A DNA stretch of 64,000 nt from Acarospora socialis. Its lineage: Eukaryota; Ascomycota; Lecanoromycetes; Acarosporales; Acarosporaceae. The stretch spans positions 1,506,818-1,570,817 of the forward strand of contig JAMYGW020000011.1 in NCBI GenBank assembly GCA_025617375.2, written 5' to 3'. Below, one piece after another: positions 21,766-33,434 of the stretch. The first letter of the stretch is position 1; each line of letters starts with the position of its first letter. Under the pieces are notes generated by a model, which had not been told where the DNA came from, made no database searches, and saw only the letters and a list, made by a program, of their open reading frames with translations. A program made the translations under genes and the position numbers.

Positions 21766-24523
21766 ATGACGACGCTGGCTGGCCGTCATACTCCACCACC
21801 TACGCCTCCCTCACCGTCCGCTTCTTTCTATGATCTCAGTGACGACGAAGAGGGAGAATACAATACCATAACTCACACTAGCTCAGGCAGAGGGGTGAAG
21901 TTGCTTTTCTCAAAGAGCAAGGTAAGCTGCAGGGAGACTGATACATACCTGCGTTGTCAATAATGAACACCTGCCAAGTCAGCTCATGGCAAAAGAATGT
22001 TGCTGATTATATGCGAAAATAGGTCTATGTCCATCCAACACCGTCCGCCAAAGACAATATTCCAGGCTTTGTTGCACTCATTCAGCAAAAAGCCCCACTA
22101 GATACAACTACACGTCCGCCACCGTCGTCCTCACCTAAAAGCTCGAGAGCTTCGTCATTACTTCTTGCCTGGTTGCCCGAGTCTTCACTGGGTGATGCTT
22201 ACGATGCATATGTAAAGGTGGACCTTTCCGACTCCTCTTCCCCACCACGGCAAACTTACCTCGTTCCTCCTCCGCCCACGACAACGACCCACAGCAGCGC
22301 TGTTGGCACATATGCTTTTGCCGTTCCTGTCAGCGAGATATATTCCTTGACTGTCCGCCCGCCAAGTATCGGATGGTGGTTTGGTAGCGTCATCTTCAAT
22401 ACTCGTGCTGGCGACAGTTTCCCGGCTTTGTTTTTCCACGACAGCGAGTGCCAATCTACAATACTACAGAAGAAGAGGAGGGCTAGAGAAAGTTTTGATC
22501 CTTTTAGTGATGATGGGGGTATGTTCTGGGGCGGTGATGAGGTTCTGAGGTGGCTGAAGAGATATGTGAACGTGGAGCGCTCGGGCGCCGACCCAAGCAT
22601 TTACCTCATAGAGCCGAGTGTAGAGGACAAGCTCGGGTTTGGCGCAAAGTCTCCAACAACTGGATCTCCAACCGACGGACAGAAGAATGTTGGTGTTGTG
22701 GCAGGTCAGGCCGGCGCGGTGGCTGGCGCTTCCAGCTCACGAGATGGAGGTATGGACCCGCTTACCAAAGCCTTGAAACAAGCAAGATGGAGCTTTCTGG
22801 AGAAGATGAGCCAAGTGACAACATTCACAAGGCGGACTGCGCAGGATATTGTAGAGAACCCAAAAGTGCCGCCCCAAGTGAGGCGGTTGATGAAGAATCC
22901 CGAAGTCCAGACCCTGCAAGATGAATTTGACAGTGCACGTTTGTACCTTGCCAGATGGGCCATGGGCATCGCTGAGCAAAGCGATCGGGAACGGAGACAG
23001 CGAATATGGACAGCTAAAGACGTCTTGGAGATGGAAGAGAGCTCTGTTGGCGAGTTCGAGATCCTCGATATGGAGGCCGGCAGTATGTCTTTGGCAGATA
23101 AAAGAAAACCTGTAACTCTGAAAGAATGGAATGGCTTCTTCGACGACCGTACAGGGAAGCTTCAGATCACGCCTGACGAGGTCAAAGAGCGGATCTTTCA
23201 TGGTGGATTGAATCCAAACGATGGGGTACGAAAGGAGGCTTGGTTATTCCTGTTAGGCGTTTACGATTGGGATAGCACCACCGATGAAAGAAAGGCGTTG
23301 ATGAACAGTAAAAGAGACGAGTTCATTCGCTTGAAGGGCGCCTGGTGGGAACGGATGGTGAGCGGGACAGGATCATCAGAGGAAACCGAGTGGTGGAAGG
23401 AACAGAAATTGCGTATAGGTATACACCCTGTGCTTAGTTTTGACGTCTTTACGAAGATAAGCTGACACAACCCATTCCTTGGGATCCATCATATAGAAAA
23501 GGACGTTCATCGTACCGATCGTCATATACCGCTTTTCGAGGGCGAAGACATTCCACACCCGGACTCGGAGTCGCCCTTTGCGGAGGTTGGCACAAATGTG
23601 CATCTGGAGCAGATGAAGGACATGCTCCTGACGTACAACGAATACAACCGAGACTTGGGCTACGTCCAAGGCATGAGCGATCTACTGGCGCCTATCTATG
23701 CGGTTATGCAAGACGACGCCGTAGCGTTTTGGGGTTTCGTAGGTTTTATGGAGCGCATGGTAAGATACCCTCGAGTTGAGGTCTGTAGCGTTACCTTACA
23801 TATCACAGGAAAGGAACTTCCTACGAGACCAATCAGGCATGCGCGCTCAGCTTCTCACCTTAGATCATCTGGTCCAATTAATGGACCCCAAGCTATACCT
23901 GCACCTCCAGTCCGCCGATTCGACCAATTTCTTCTTCTTCTTCCGCATGCTTCTCGTCTGGTACAAACGCGAATTCGAATGGGTCGACGTTCTACGCCTC
24001 TGGGAGGCATTGTGGACCGACTGGCTTAGTAGTAACTTCCACCTGTTTGTAGCGCTTGCCATTCTGGAAAAGCATCGGGACGTCATCATGGAGCACCTCA
24101 AGCATTTCGACGAGGTGCTCAAGTACGGTACGCTACCATTCCCCAATACAACACTGACTGCGCTGACCTACCTATCTAGTTAACGAGCTCTCCAATACCA
24201 TCGATCTTCAGCCCACTCTCATACGAGCAGAAGGCCTGTTCCGCCGTTTCCAGCGCACAGTCGAAGCAATCGACAAGAAAAACAACTTCCCGGCACCGAG
24301 CGTTCGCCAGCGCAAACCTGCTCAAAACGACAGTCCCTCGCAAAGCTCCAATGCGACGGGCGCGGATGCCGGCAGTGCGATTGGAAAAGCTGTCGCGCAG
24401 GGCATCAATGCCGAGAAAGAGAAGGAGAAGGTCATCAGTCCGGAGCTACGGCAGCTGTTGAGCAGGAAAGTCGTCAAACTCGACAAGACGGCGGTTGTAG
24501 AGAGTGGAGGGGGCGTAAACTGA
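21766..24523 (+). CDS. GYP7: Rab GTPase-activating protein Gyp7 (TBC domain)
   Basis: Five exons, 21766-21921, 22023-23418, 23497-23759, 23809-24127 and 24180-24523, encode 825 residues; introns are 101, 78, 49, 52 and all phases agree. The N-terminal half contains the Gyp7-type lipid/Rab-binding region (PSIGWWFGSVIF ... PALFFHD). The TBC domain has both catalytic fingers: the Arg finger in IEKDVHRTDR (assembled only after splicing at 23418/23497) and the Gln finger in GYVQGMSDLL. Other TBC blocks are WEALWTDW and FVALAILEKHRD. Gyp7 stimulates GTP hydrolysis by Ypt7/Rab7 at the vacuole and late endosome. The last 80 residues are low-complexity. It is convergent with HUS1. Confidence 0.95.
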
Positions 24524-25311
24524 GTGGGTCTTCGGTGAAATGAGGCGTTCGGTCGCTTGTGTCGGTATGGTGGCCAGGAGAGGTATATTGGGGCTTTTGA
24601 CTTTTGCTTGAGGCGCTTGTCTTTGTTGTTTTTGTGACCGGCTGATGATGATTCAGCCCGTGTTGTACTTTATGAAGGATATATGTCCATGCAGTTCCAA
24701 AACTCAATATGTCCTGCACTTTCTAGATCCTCATGGGTGTCGTATTCCAACCGTGAACGAAGCTAGATTGATAGATAGCGTAATAATGGACGACACTTCG
24801 AAAGCCCCGAGTTGACAAGTAATTTTCAATCATCCAGGTCAGAGATGATACGGCAAGGAACAAAGATCGTTATGTCGAAGAGCATAATTGTGTCCACCCT
24901 AAGCTCAAGCTCGCAACCATGCCAAGCCCCCATCAACACACTATCCATTATTGCCCATACCCGATCTCTCATCTCATCCAGATCAAGCTTTGCGTATCTC
25001 CAGCCATTGCCATGCAGTCGCAACAACGGAGCTCTAGTACTAGCTTCTGCTCTTCTACCATCGTTTTTACCCTATGCTGTCCCTGCACATCCTCGAGCAT
25101 GCACGTACTCGGTCACCATGGACTATCCTTCTCACCAGGGCAACGCGTAGATAGCGGATGATGGGCACCTATTTTGGGCAGTCTCTTTCAACAGCCCACC
25201 CGCGGAGACCTGGGTAGCACTTAGTACGACAGACTGACATGTCTGTTTCGGGACTACCTCGCCGAGCGTTGCAAATCGTCGTGTTCGAAGGGAGCCATAT
25301 TGAGTGGATAG
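24524..25311. other. Convergent intergenic region GYP7 / HUS1
   Basis: These 788 bp lie between two 3' ends. Short frames look like chance; no gene is called. Confidence 0.5.
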
Positions 25312-26722
25312 CTAAGCACTGTAGGTGCTAATGTAGTACTAATTCAACATCAGTCCGGTATTCATACGCCATCACGATTCCCGGCAACAACAACTCACCG
25401 TCAAGACCGACTCATCGCCGCCATCTTCGTCGTTGGAAATGTATACATAGAGTATAAGCGCATGCTCATGGCAGAAACCTATCGCTCACCAATCAGCAAT
25501 CCTTACCTTCACTCCTCCCACCCTAGCCCCACCGCCAATACCAGCAATAGCAACGACACTCACAAGCAATGACCCTTCCACCCAGTCTTCCCACACTCAA
25601 CACCCTCCCCCAATCCCTCCCATCAATCCTCACCCTCGCCCACCCCTCCTCCCCACTCCCATCCCCCCTCCCAAGCCCCTTCATCCTCGTACTCGGATGC
25701 TCCCTCACCCCTTCTACCCCGCCCTCCACCTGAGTGTGATCCAACTCCGGATTCACCAACCCAGACCACAAACTCGCAATCCGCAACCCCTCCGTCACAA
25801 GCCCCAACCTCAAGCACCCATGCATATTCGCGCTCAACTCCAACCTCGGCCCTGCTGCCAACCCCCCACTCCTACCTCCGCCATCGCCCGTCGCCAGAGC
25901 AAGCTTCGTGAACCGCTCCGACACGCTCTTCAGCTGCAGCAGACTCGGCAGCAGAATGTGCACGTCGGGCGCGCGGCACCGCGGCTCGTGGAAACCCTCG
26001 ACGCTCGCGGCGCTGAGGACTCGCACGGGCACTTCTTGCGTGATGGTCGTTTCGCGCACCCGCGAGTCGCTGCCGGCCGCGTGCAGGTCGAAGCTCAGGT
26101 CGCCGTCGTAAGCGGCGTCGTGGTCGGCGTCAGCGGCGGGACCGGGAGTGGCATTGGCACTGGCGCTTGCGAGGCCGATGCTGGTTGCATGGCTGATGGT
26201 GCTGGTGACGATGGTGAGGATGAGGAAGGGCTTGTCGTCTTTCTTCGTGAGGCGGAGCGATGCGGAGGTGGCGCCGAGGGCGGAGCGTAGTGCGCGGTGT
26301 AGTGGCGCCACGGGGAGTTCGAGGTTAATTGTGTTTTTGGGCGCGCCGGATTCGATGGTGTAGGTCTCGAAGATGCTGTTCTAAGGGCGAGTCAGGGACT
26401 CGGCGTGTAGATGTGGATGTGAATTCAGAGGAGCGGATAGCATACGATAGCTAGGACGCTGCAAAGGCGTTAGTTGAGAGCTGCGCCAGGTGGAAGGGTA
26501 GGGTAAGGGGAGCGGAACGTACGCCCATACTTGTGTGCCCTTCTCGGGGATGACTGTGAAGCGCAATTGATCGTCTTCGAGGCGCACCCAGGCTACTTTC
26601 CCGAGGGATGATAGTGAGGCGGTGAACTCTATAATGTCTTGGTCAGAGCTGGAAGGGTAGATGGGAAGTCAATGCTTACTAGTGAAAGTGCTGATATTCC
26701 TGATCGACGCTCGAAAGCGCAT
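25312..26722 (-). CDS. HUS1: DNA-damage checkpoint clamp subunit Hus1
   Basis: Six exons, 26722-26680, 26628-26523, 26458-26446 (13-nt micro-exon), 26380-25564, 25478-25399 and 25338-25312, encode 361 residues. Introns are 51, 64, 65, 85 and 60 nt, all GT-AG with consistent phases. The start MRFRASIRNISTF and the run AWVRLEDDQLRFTVIPEKGTQ are typical of Hus1. The end ALILYVYISNDED... followed by YYISTYSA after the last intron matches the family's C-terminal strand. Hus1 is one subunit of the PCNA-like 9-1-1 clamp (Rad9-Rad1-Hus1), loaded at DNA damage to activate ATR. The region after residue 180 has fungal low-complexity insertions. Confidence 0.92.
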
Positions 26723-26960
26723 CGCGACTGGAAGGGAGCCTGTAGGGGTGTAGGTTACCTGAAGCGTTTCTTACATGGCGCTCAATCTTGGGTGTTGACT
26801 AGATAGTGAGGACTACGGCATCATGACGATCGAAATAGTAGTCATAAGGAAACATCAGTAGACAGATCATGGGTGAGTCAAGTGCACGTCTACTGTTGAT
26901 AGAATTGCATGCATTCTAGCTAGCTGCTTTCGCCCATCTAAGGTCTAATAAAGATCCGCC

Positions 26961-27951
26961 CTAACTGAACCCTATCGCGTGCCGCCGCCCACGATATACC
27001 AAAGTCCAGACTCCCTTCACACCAACAAAACCCGCTGGAAAAGATCCACTACCGACATGCCACTTATTGCTGCGCACCCACGTCCACCAGAACATCTGCC
27101 TCCGAGCGGTCTCACACCATATCCTTCGAGCTAATAAACCAAAGCTGCCGTATAAAATCGTCTGTTCAAGCTCACGTGTCCATTCCGTATCCCTTCTACG
27201 TCCATCCTGGCGTATCTTCATCATCCCTTTCAGTACCCTCTTCGTTAACCATAGGCAGAATGAACGTAACCCTCCGCACATGAGCAAGGTCAGTCCTTTC
27301 ACCCGCCGTCTCCAGGCCAGCAAGAACTTTGGGACCCTTTCCACTTTTCGACTCGTTCGACTTGCCGTCAACGCCGCTGGGGACGCTATCGCCATCGTTC
27401 CCCTGGCTCACGATCTGTTGAGAAAGCGCTTCGACATGCAGCCTCGACTTGGGACCCTCGGCCCCACCGACCAACCGCTGTTCCTCATGCAGTCGTCTTT
27501 CTTCTTGCACAGTTGCCAAACCGCCATCCGGAAGCTTAGAGCCTAGCAACCCCAACCCAAATCCCAACCCTCCCTCCCTGATTCCACCCGCGGGAGTCCC
27601 TCCCAATGTCTCCGCACCATCTTCCCTTACCAAAGAACCCGCACCCTCCACCCCTATTACATCAGAAACCTCACCAGCTCCTCCTCCTCCTCCTTTAGCG
27701 TCCTTCGACTCCGTCGACTCCGACCACCGCCTTCCACTCTCCCCATCACTCTCATGATCCAACAACTTCTCATCCGTGTCTTCGTCCGCGGGCATCCATT
27801 GATAAGCGCTCTGCTGTTGTCGCTGAAGCCTGAAGGCGCGGAGGAGATGGTCGATCTCGTCGAGTTGGCTTGCGAATGCGGTGGGTTCTAGGTGTGGTTG
27901 TGGTGTTGGGGGGTAGGTGCGTGGTAGAGGGAGGTGGGCGTGGTGAAGCAT
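26961..27951 (-). CDS. Unknown protein, conserved-looking C-terminus
   Basis: Model: exons 27951-27303 and 27226-26961, 304 residues. The 76-nt intron (GTGAAA donor, GTTAAC branch point, AAAG acceptor) is my inference; without it the upstream frame stops at 27196 just where the other frame becomes protein-like. The N-terminal part has a Gln/Arg-rich helix (LRAFRLQRQQQSAYQW) and then Gly/Glu-rich disorder. The C-terminal 80 residues are rich in Trp and aromatics (EWTRELEQTILYGSFGLLAR, QMFWWTWVRS, HVGSGSFPAGFVG) and look like a real folded or membrane-associated domain. The frame is also open upstream to about 28422 with a Ser/Arg/Leu-rich, presequence-like stretch, so an earlier start is possible. 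No family recognised. Confidence 0.55.
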
Positions 27952-28471
27952 TTTTGAAAATTCGCGGGTAAGGGGGCGTGGTTGGATCAGCACCCGCGGT
28001 GGGAGCGTTTTGTGGCGATAAGAGGGGTGAGTTGTGTGGTAGAGAGACTGGTGAAGGGACTGAAGTGTGGGCTTGTTTAGAGAATGAGATGCCGTAGAGA
28101 TAGCCTGTTTAGTGATCTGGGATAAGGGTCGTGTGATAGGCAAGTGTGACTGGCGATATGCTGAAGATTGCCTTAGTGGGGCACATAGGGATGAAGGTGA
28201 ATAGAAGCAATGTTGCACCAGAACTGAAAGAGCCAAACACAGATTAAGCCATAATGCCAGTGAATCAGACTTGAGGATTCGACTGAGTTCAAAAGATGGA
28301 TAACTTCTCATTTGATAAAGAAGTGAGCATATGTACAGTATCCCGCCACGGTGCACTCCTATGTACCGATTCTTCAGCCGCCTGCAGCCATATGCTCCTG
28401 ATAAATCCCAAACACCTAGCAATGCTCGCTAACGTAGCAGACTGCAAGTGACAAATGAGAGATCTACTCTA
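27952..28471. other. Possible 5' extension of the unknown gene / intergenic
   Basis: The frame of the preceding gene stays open on the minus strand to about 28422. This may be 5' untranslated sequence or a longer N-terminus; I cannot decide. It also includes the 3' flank of the GAS2-domain gene. Confidence 0.35.
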
Positions 28472-31400
28472 TCAAGCTTCTTTGCTCGATCTCATAAAGA
28501 CTCTTTTGGTCCCACCTACCTTACCAAGGTCGCCGAACAAGTTTTCGTCGGTTTTCTTCCTCTCGGCACTGGCTCTCTTCGCTTGTTGCATCATCCCATC
28601 CACCCAAGCCTGCTTACCAGGCGAAACCTCGATCCTCTTACTTTTTGGCCCTGCCAAGCCAAGCGGAGCATCTTCACCGGTCCAAGACGAACGCGACGAA
28701 GGTCGAACAGATGTGTTGGGCGACTCGGTTGAGCCGGGAGTAATGTCGTGAAAACTAATGAAAGGTTGGTCGGGTGTGCTTGGTGTAGCGAAATCTGCTG
28801 GGGAGGCGCTCGAGAACCTCGACTTCCGCACGCTGAGGGCCGACGCTGGCCTGCCTAACGCTGAGCCCGGCCTGCTGGTTGGCGTGGTCGAGAGACCTGC
28901 CAGTGTGGCGATCGACGAGGTTGAATGACCTTGAGGAAGTCCTTTGATTTCGAATCGCCCATCCGAGACTGATCGCCGACCGTGGTGATTCGCATACTCT
29001 TTCAGATATTCGCCGAGATCCGCCCAGCCACCGCCGACTCTGACCATGACCCTCTCCCCGTACTCGCCGACCAGTCGTACATACAGTTTGATGGGTACGT
29101 CCTTGCCTGCTTGATGTAGATGATACAACCTGATCTCCGGATCTCCAGAGGAGGCAGAGGATGGAGATGATTTCGCATAAGCCGGCGCGAGCGTCAGTGA
29201 TGGCCCTTCACTTGAGTTTCGCGAGCTACGCATCGCTGGCGAGAGAATGTCAGGCCTTTTGGTTCCCGAAAGGGATCTAGGTCGCACTACTTCTGGAGCA
29301 TTAGCGTCTGGCCCCGAGGTAAGTCGGATTCTGGCCGGTATAGTCGTTAAAATGGAACTGATCTTCTCCTCCAGTTGATCTTCGGTACTCTTGGTAGGGC
29401 TAGTCAGATGGACAGGCTTGTTGACTCGGTTAGTGTCATCCCCTAAGGGCTCTGAAGCCCCTCTTCGGCAAGGCCTTACACGCGCCCCCTGGGAGCGACT
29501 GGGACTGGCAGGAGGTCTTGCTGAACCTTTGGGAATAGAAAGTGACGCTGGTTTAGTCTTGTGACCACCAATCTCCTCATTCCGCCGCTTGCTCTTTTTG
29601 ACTAAGGGAGAAAGTTCTTCTTCGCCAAATGTTGGCATTAACGGTGATAGAGGGCTGTCAGACTTTATTTCGTCTTGAAAGGTATCGGTATGGTGGGCTC
29701 GCCGTATTGATGAGGTGGGTGTACGCTGTCCGCTAGCCTCAACTAATGGACCTGATGGCATTGGCTGAGAGGAGGAGTAACTGCCACTTCTTCGCCGTAC
29801 ATTGATGCTCTTGACCTACTTGAAGTCAGTTGTCGTGTCCAAATCGATTCTTCTAGTTAGTGCTGAGAGTTTGCTCACCTCTTTCCGTGAGAGAACCTCG
29901 ATAGATGCGATTGAAGCTCTTCGCATCTCAGTGTCTCTGTCATCTCCTTCATGACCTAGATCCTCAGTTTGTCTGCTAACGGCATCTTCGTGTATGGTAG
30001 GCTCGAGTGCGAAGTTTGAGCCGCGATTACATTGAAGGACAGGAGTCGTCGAGGCACGTGAATCATCTTGTCCAGGGAGATCATGATTCGCACGAACCGT
30101 TTGCTGGCTTGGGCTCCAAGTATCAAAACTCAAGCGATCATGGTCTCGTCTATTCGACGACCTGATAGGCGATGTCACTTCCACCGGCTTGCCAAAGCTC
30201 TGTGCAGCTCGAGCGTCTCGAATTTCAGGGCTGGATGCGTTAGAGTAAAAGTCGGAAGTGGCTGATCCGGGCTGTGAATGCTCCGAGGGTGTTGATTGAT
30301 CGGCATAATTTATATGTGATAGCAGAGTAAGAGCTGTGGGTCTGCTGGGTCTGTTCTCGGTAACAACCTTCTCAACATTATGCATGTGAACGTCGTTCCC
30401 TAAGCTGTCCTGCTGCGGTGGCGAGGTTGTTTCTGTTCCGTTCTCAACAAGAGTCTCGGAACCAAGAATATCGTTGGGTGGCGGAGTTGCTTTGGCTGTG
30501 GCCTGTGTTGTTCCTGTGTCAATGCCCTCTCCATCCCAAGATCCGGGCATAGGCAAGGGCGTTGCGGTATTAACTGTCGTATCAGAATTAGATTTTGCGG
30601 GTGTTTCTGAAGTGAATATCGGAGCATCATATAACGAAGTGGATGCGTTTGATTCCTCAGATAGCGAGCTTTGCTTCGCCTGGGGTGGCTCTGGATTCAT
30701 GATGGACCCAGGGGAAGTAAGACTGTTGTTTGCGTATATTGAATCTTGCCCACTATTATGATCATTCCACGCATTGGACAAGCTCTGATCGGTATGTTCA
30801 TCTGAATTTATCTGCGGAATCTGAAATCCCGAGGCTCCGTCCGTCTGCAGCGTATCTCTCGCATGAGTCTCGGGTTGCGGGTTGAAGGATTCCGGAGGTA
30901 GCGGTTCTGAAATAAGTATTCCTGGCTGCACTTCTTCTATAGGCTGTGGTTCTTTGTTGTCTTCGTGATTTGTTAGTAACCTAGAGTCTGCGTCGTGCGA
31001 CGGTTCCCAGCTTTGCTTGCTGCTGTTGAATTCAGGTTTCCCATGCTGCTCTATTGCAGTAGCATCAGAGCCTTCCGGCTGGTGGTATCCTGAGTTATAT
31101 GTGCTTGCTGGCAGTTCCTGGTCCTTAGTGTTGGACGGATTTATCATATCAGCTGAACTGATGCTAGGTACCAAGTCTCTGGCCGTAGAAGGCGGCTCTG
31201 ATGATGCTTCTACTGATAGTGGAGACTGTCCTGCCGGTGTAGACTTCACCTCTAGCGGCACTACTGTCACTCCGTCCTGAGCCATATCATTCTCAACCAC
31301 ATCCGGAAGCCCTTCTTCCTTTTGTCGTACCATCGAGCGCTCCTTGTCGAACGGTCTGAAGTCGATACCTGAGGGGCCAGAACTCAAGTCAGTCGCTACC

Positions 31401-32677
31401 GACGAGTTGGACAACTCCGAAGCCTGCGACGAGGGTTGCACTTCAATCGAATGACTTCTCCCATTGTATTTGGGTGATGTGTCGGTAGATCCGTCTCCGC
31501 TCATGGGAGGGTGCTCCGAAGGGCTCGGTGGTTTCTGCACATTTTCTTTTGAATCTGCAGGCTGGTGCTGCGATCCATGTTGTTCTTTACGATATTGGCG
31601 CAACTCGTTTTCCAACACTTTCTTCTCGGCCTCCACGACCCAGTTGCTATAGTCAGCCTCCAGCACCTCCATCTCGTCGATCCATTGCTTCGGAACGGTA
31701 TCTTCTCGACCTTCTAAAGCGTCCAGCATACGGTCTAACCTTTGCCCTGCCGCCGTCAATCGGTTTTCCAATATAGGCTGCATGACATTTAAAGCCTCTC
31801 TCGAGATACTAGTGTCACAGCTGGGAGTTGAGGTACCAGATCCTGAGATAGTAGTCCACCCAGATGTGATTGCTGTGCTGGCATCTTCTAGAGCTCTTAG
31901 AAATCCAGGAACTTGTCGGAGAACAACGAAACGGACAGACCAGGTGTGCAGAAGTATATTGAGGCGTGCCACGTACGGAAGGGCTTGCAATATCGTTGCA
32001 GTGACGACGGCAGTGAAGTCATTTAGATGATTATGGCTAGCCTTTTCGAGGGACGCTTCTTGTTGATAGGACTCTGACGCTGATCTTGATCGTGGTGGCA
32101 TATGCGCCTTGAGGACGTGACTCTTCAACTCTTCCACATCCAAAGCCTCCATTCCATCCGCGATTACCTCGATGCGTTCCTCATGTTCTTCAACAATATG
32201 CCTAGGGAGGCTACCCCAGTATTCCTGCTCCTTGTCCATCCCCGCACTTTGGTTCTGTCCACGTGCATCACGCGCGCTCAGCCCAGCGTCTCTGTCACCC
32301 GCATTTGGCACATCGAACCCATTCGTGTCCTCTGTAGATGCCGGCCACGCCCACCCCAACACCTCTGCATGCCATTCCTTGAGCTTCTTGGCAGCCGATG
32401 CCGCTCTGATACCCAGTGCTCGTTCCGAACTCGAGGCGCCCGCGATGCTTTCTCGGAGTTCACTGCTTGCCTTGCGTGTCTCAGCTGGCCGCAATTCCGT
32501 ATATGAGAGGGCTTCAAGCGTGGATGTCGGAGAGAGGTTGGAGAGTAGTGGATCGGACTCGTGCGAGGAACGTTGGTATCGTGTTCGCGATCGTGACCTG
32601 GAACGAGCATTCGAGCTGTATTCTGTTGGTGGCGGTGGCTTTGTCGGGTCGAGTGTTGTGGTATGCTTGTGTGACAT
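28472..32677 (-). CDS. GAS2/GAR-domain (microtubule-binding) protein
   Basis: Two exons, 32677-29879 and 29815-28472, encode 1380 residues. The 63-nt intron (GTGAGC, CACTAAC, AGTAG) is in phase 0. The start is the ATG at 32677 (MSHKHTTT). The N-terminal third is helical (PRHIVEEHEERIEVIADGME, then a possible spectrin-like segment with LRQVPGFLRALEDAS and VEAEKKVLENELRQYRKEQ); a long disordered Ser/Pro-rich centre follows. Around residues 1160-1213 lies a GAR domain (IRLYHLHQAGKDVPIKLYVR, then VMVRVGGGWADLGEYLKEY). GAR domains of GAS2 and spectraplakins bind microtubules; the fungal proteins are poorly studied. The C-terminus is Ser-rich and basic, ending in an Arg/Lys-containing tail. Confidence 0.85.
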
Positions 32678-33434
32678 GTTTAAGTTCACGTCATCGAGCA
32701 GTAGCTTCACTGCTTATCGAGATATTCTCGACCCAAGTCATAATTGTTCTGGCCTTCCGATAAGGCTTTCACCTACGTCAGGAAAAGCAGGAGTGGTCTC
32801 TTGAATGTTGTGGCGAGGGTTGGATTTTGGTGCCGCTGCAGTGGAATTGGTATCAGTGAATCCCTGCTGCAGCATCCCCATTACAGATTGTTTTTCGTTG
32901 TTATGAGATTAAAATTGAATGTACACATCACAACATATAGAGTATCCAAGGTGCACTGGTCAGATTCATGTATTTATATGCAAGTTCTAGTGCACATTTC
33001 AGGTTCTTGGGGCGCTCCAGTCGCTCTCTTTTTTTGAAGTGTTGCCTATCTACTGAGCTACTACTCTTTTGGGATATATGTTCTTCCACCTAGTATTCAA
33101 GATGATTGCTGTTTTATGCATGTAACAGCCATATATCCACGAGGCTGTAAACAGGTCTCAACCCATTCGTTGTGTTGCATGATGTTGCCAGGGTGCTGAA
33201 GTGCGCCTGGGATTGGTGCCCACTCATATTAAGTATGCAAACATGACCTGGCTGGATAGATTGACCTGCAGGCATGTTGAACGAAGGTTCGAGAAATCGT
33301 AGCCTCATGTCAGCTTCGACCGTGACAATATTTCGGTCACTGCTGGCCTGCTGTTCTGGCGGTCTCCATTCAGTTTTTGTCCCGTCATGTCCCATCAATC
33401 CAAGGAAAGCAAGAAGAAAATATAAGTCTCGGTA
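32678..33434. promoter_or_regulatory. Divergent intergenic region, GAS2 gene / deaminase-like gene
   Basis: 757 bp between two divergent start codons. No third gene is convincing. Confidence 0.4.

Noticed and set aside
25697-26290. 197-codon plus-strand ORF opposite HUS1
   Set aside because: Shadow of the HUS1 exon 4 coding strand; no domain.
29853-29878. 26-nt intron in the GAS2-domain gene
   Set aside because: The 63-nt version ending at 29816 is of normal size, keeps the frame and uses the CACTAAC as branch point.
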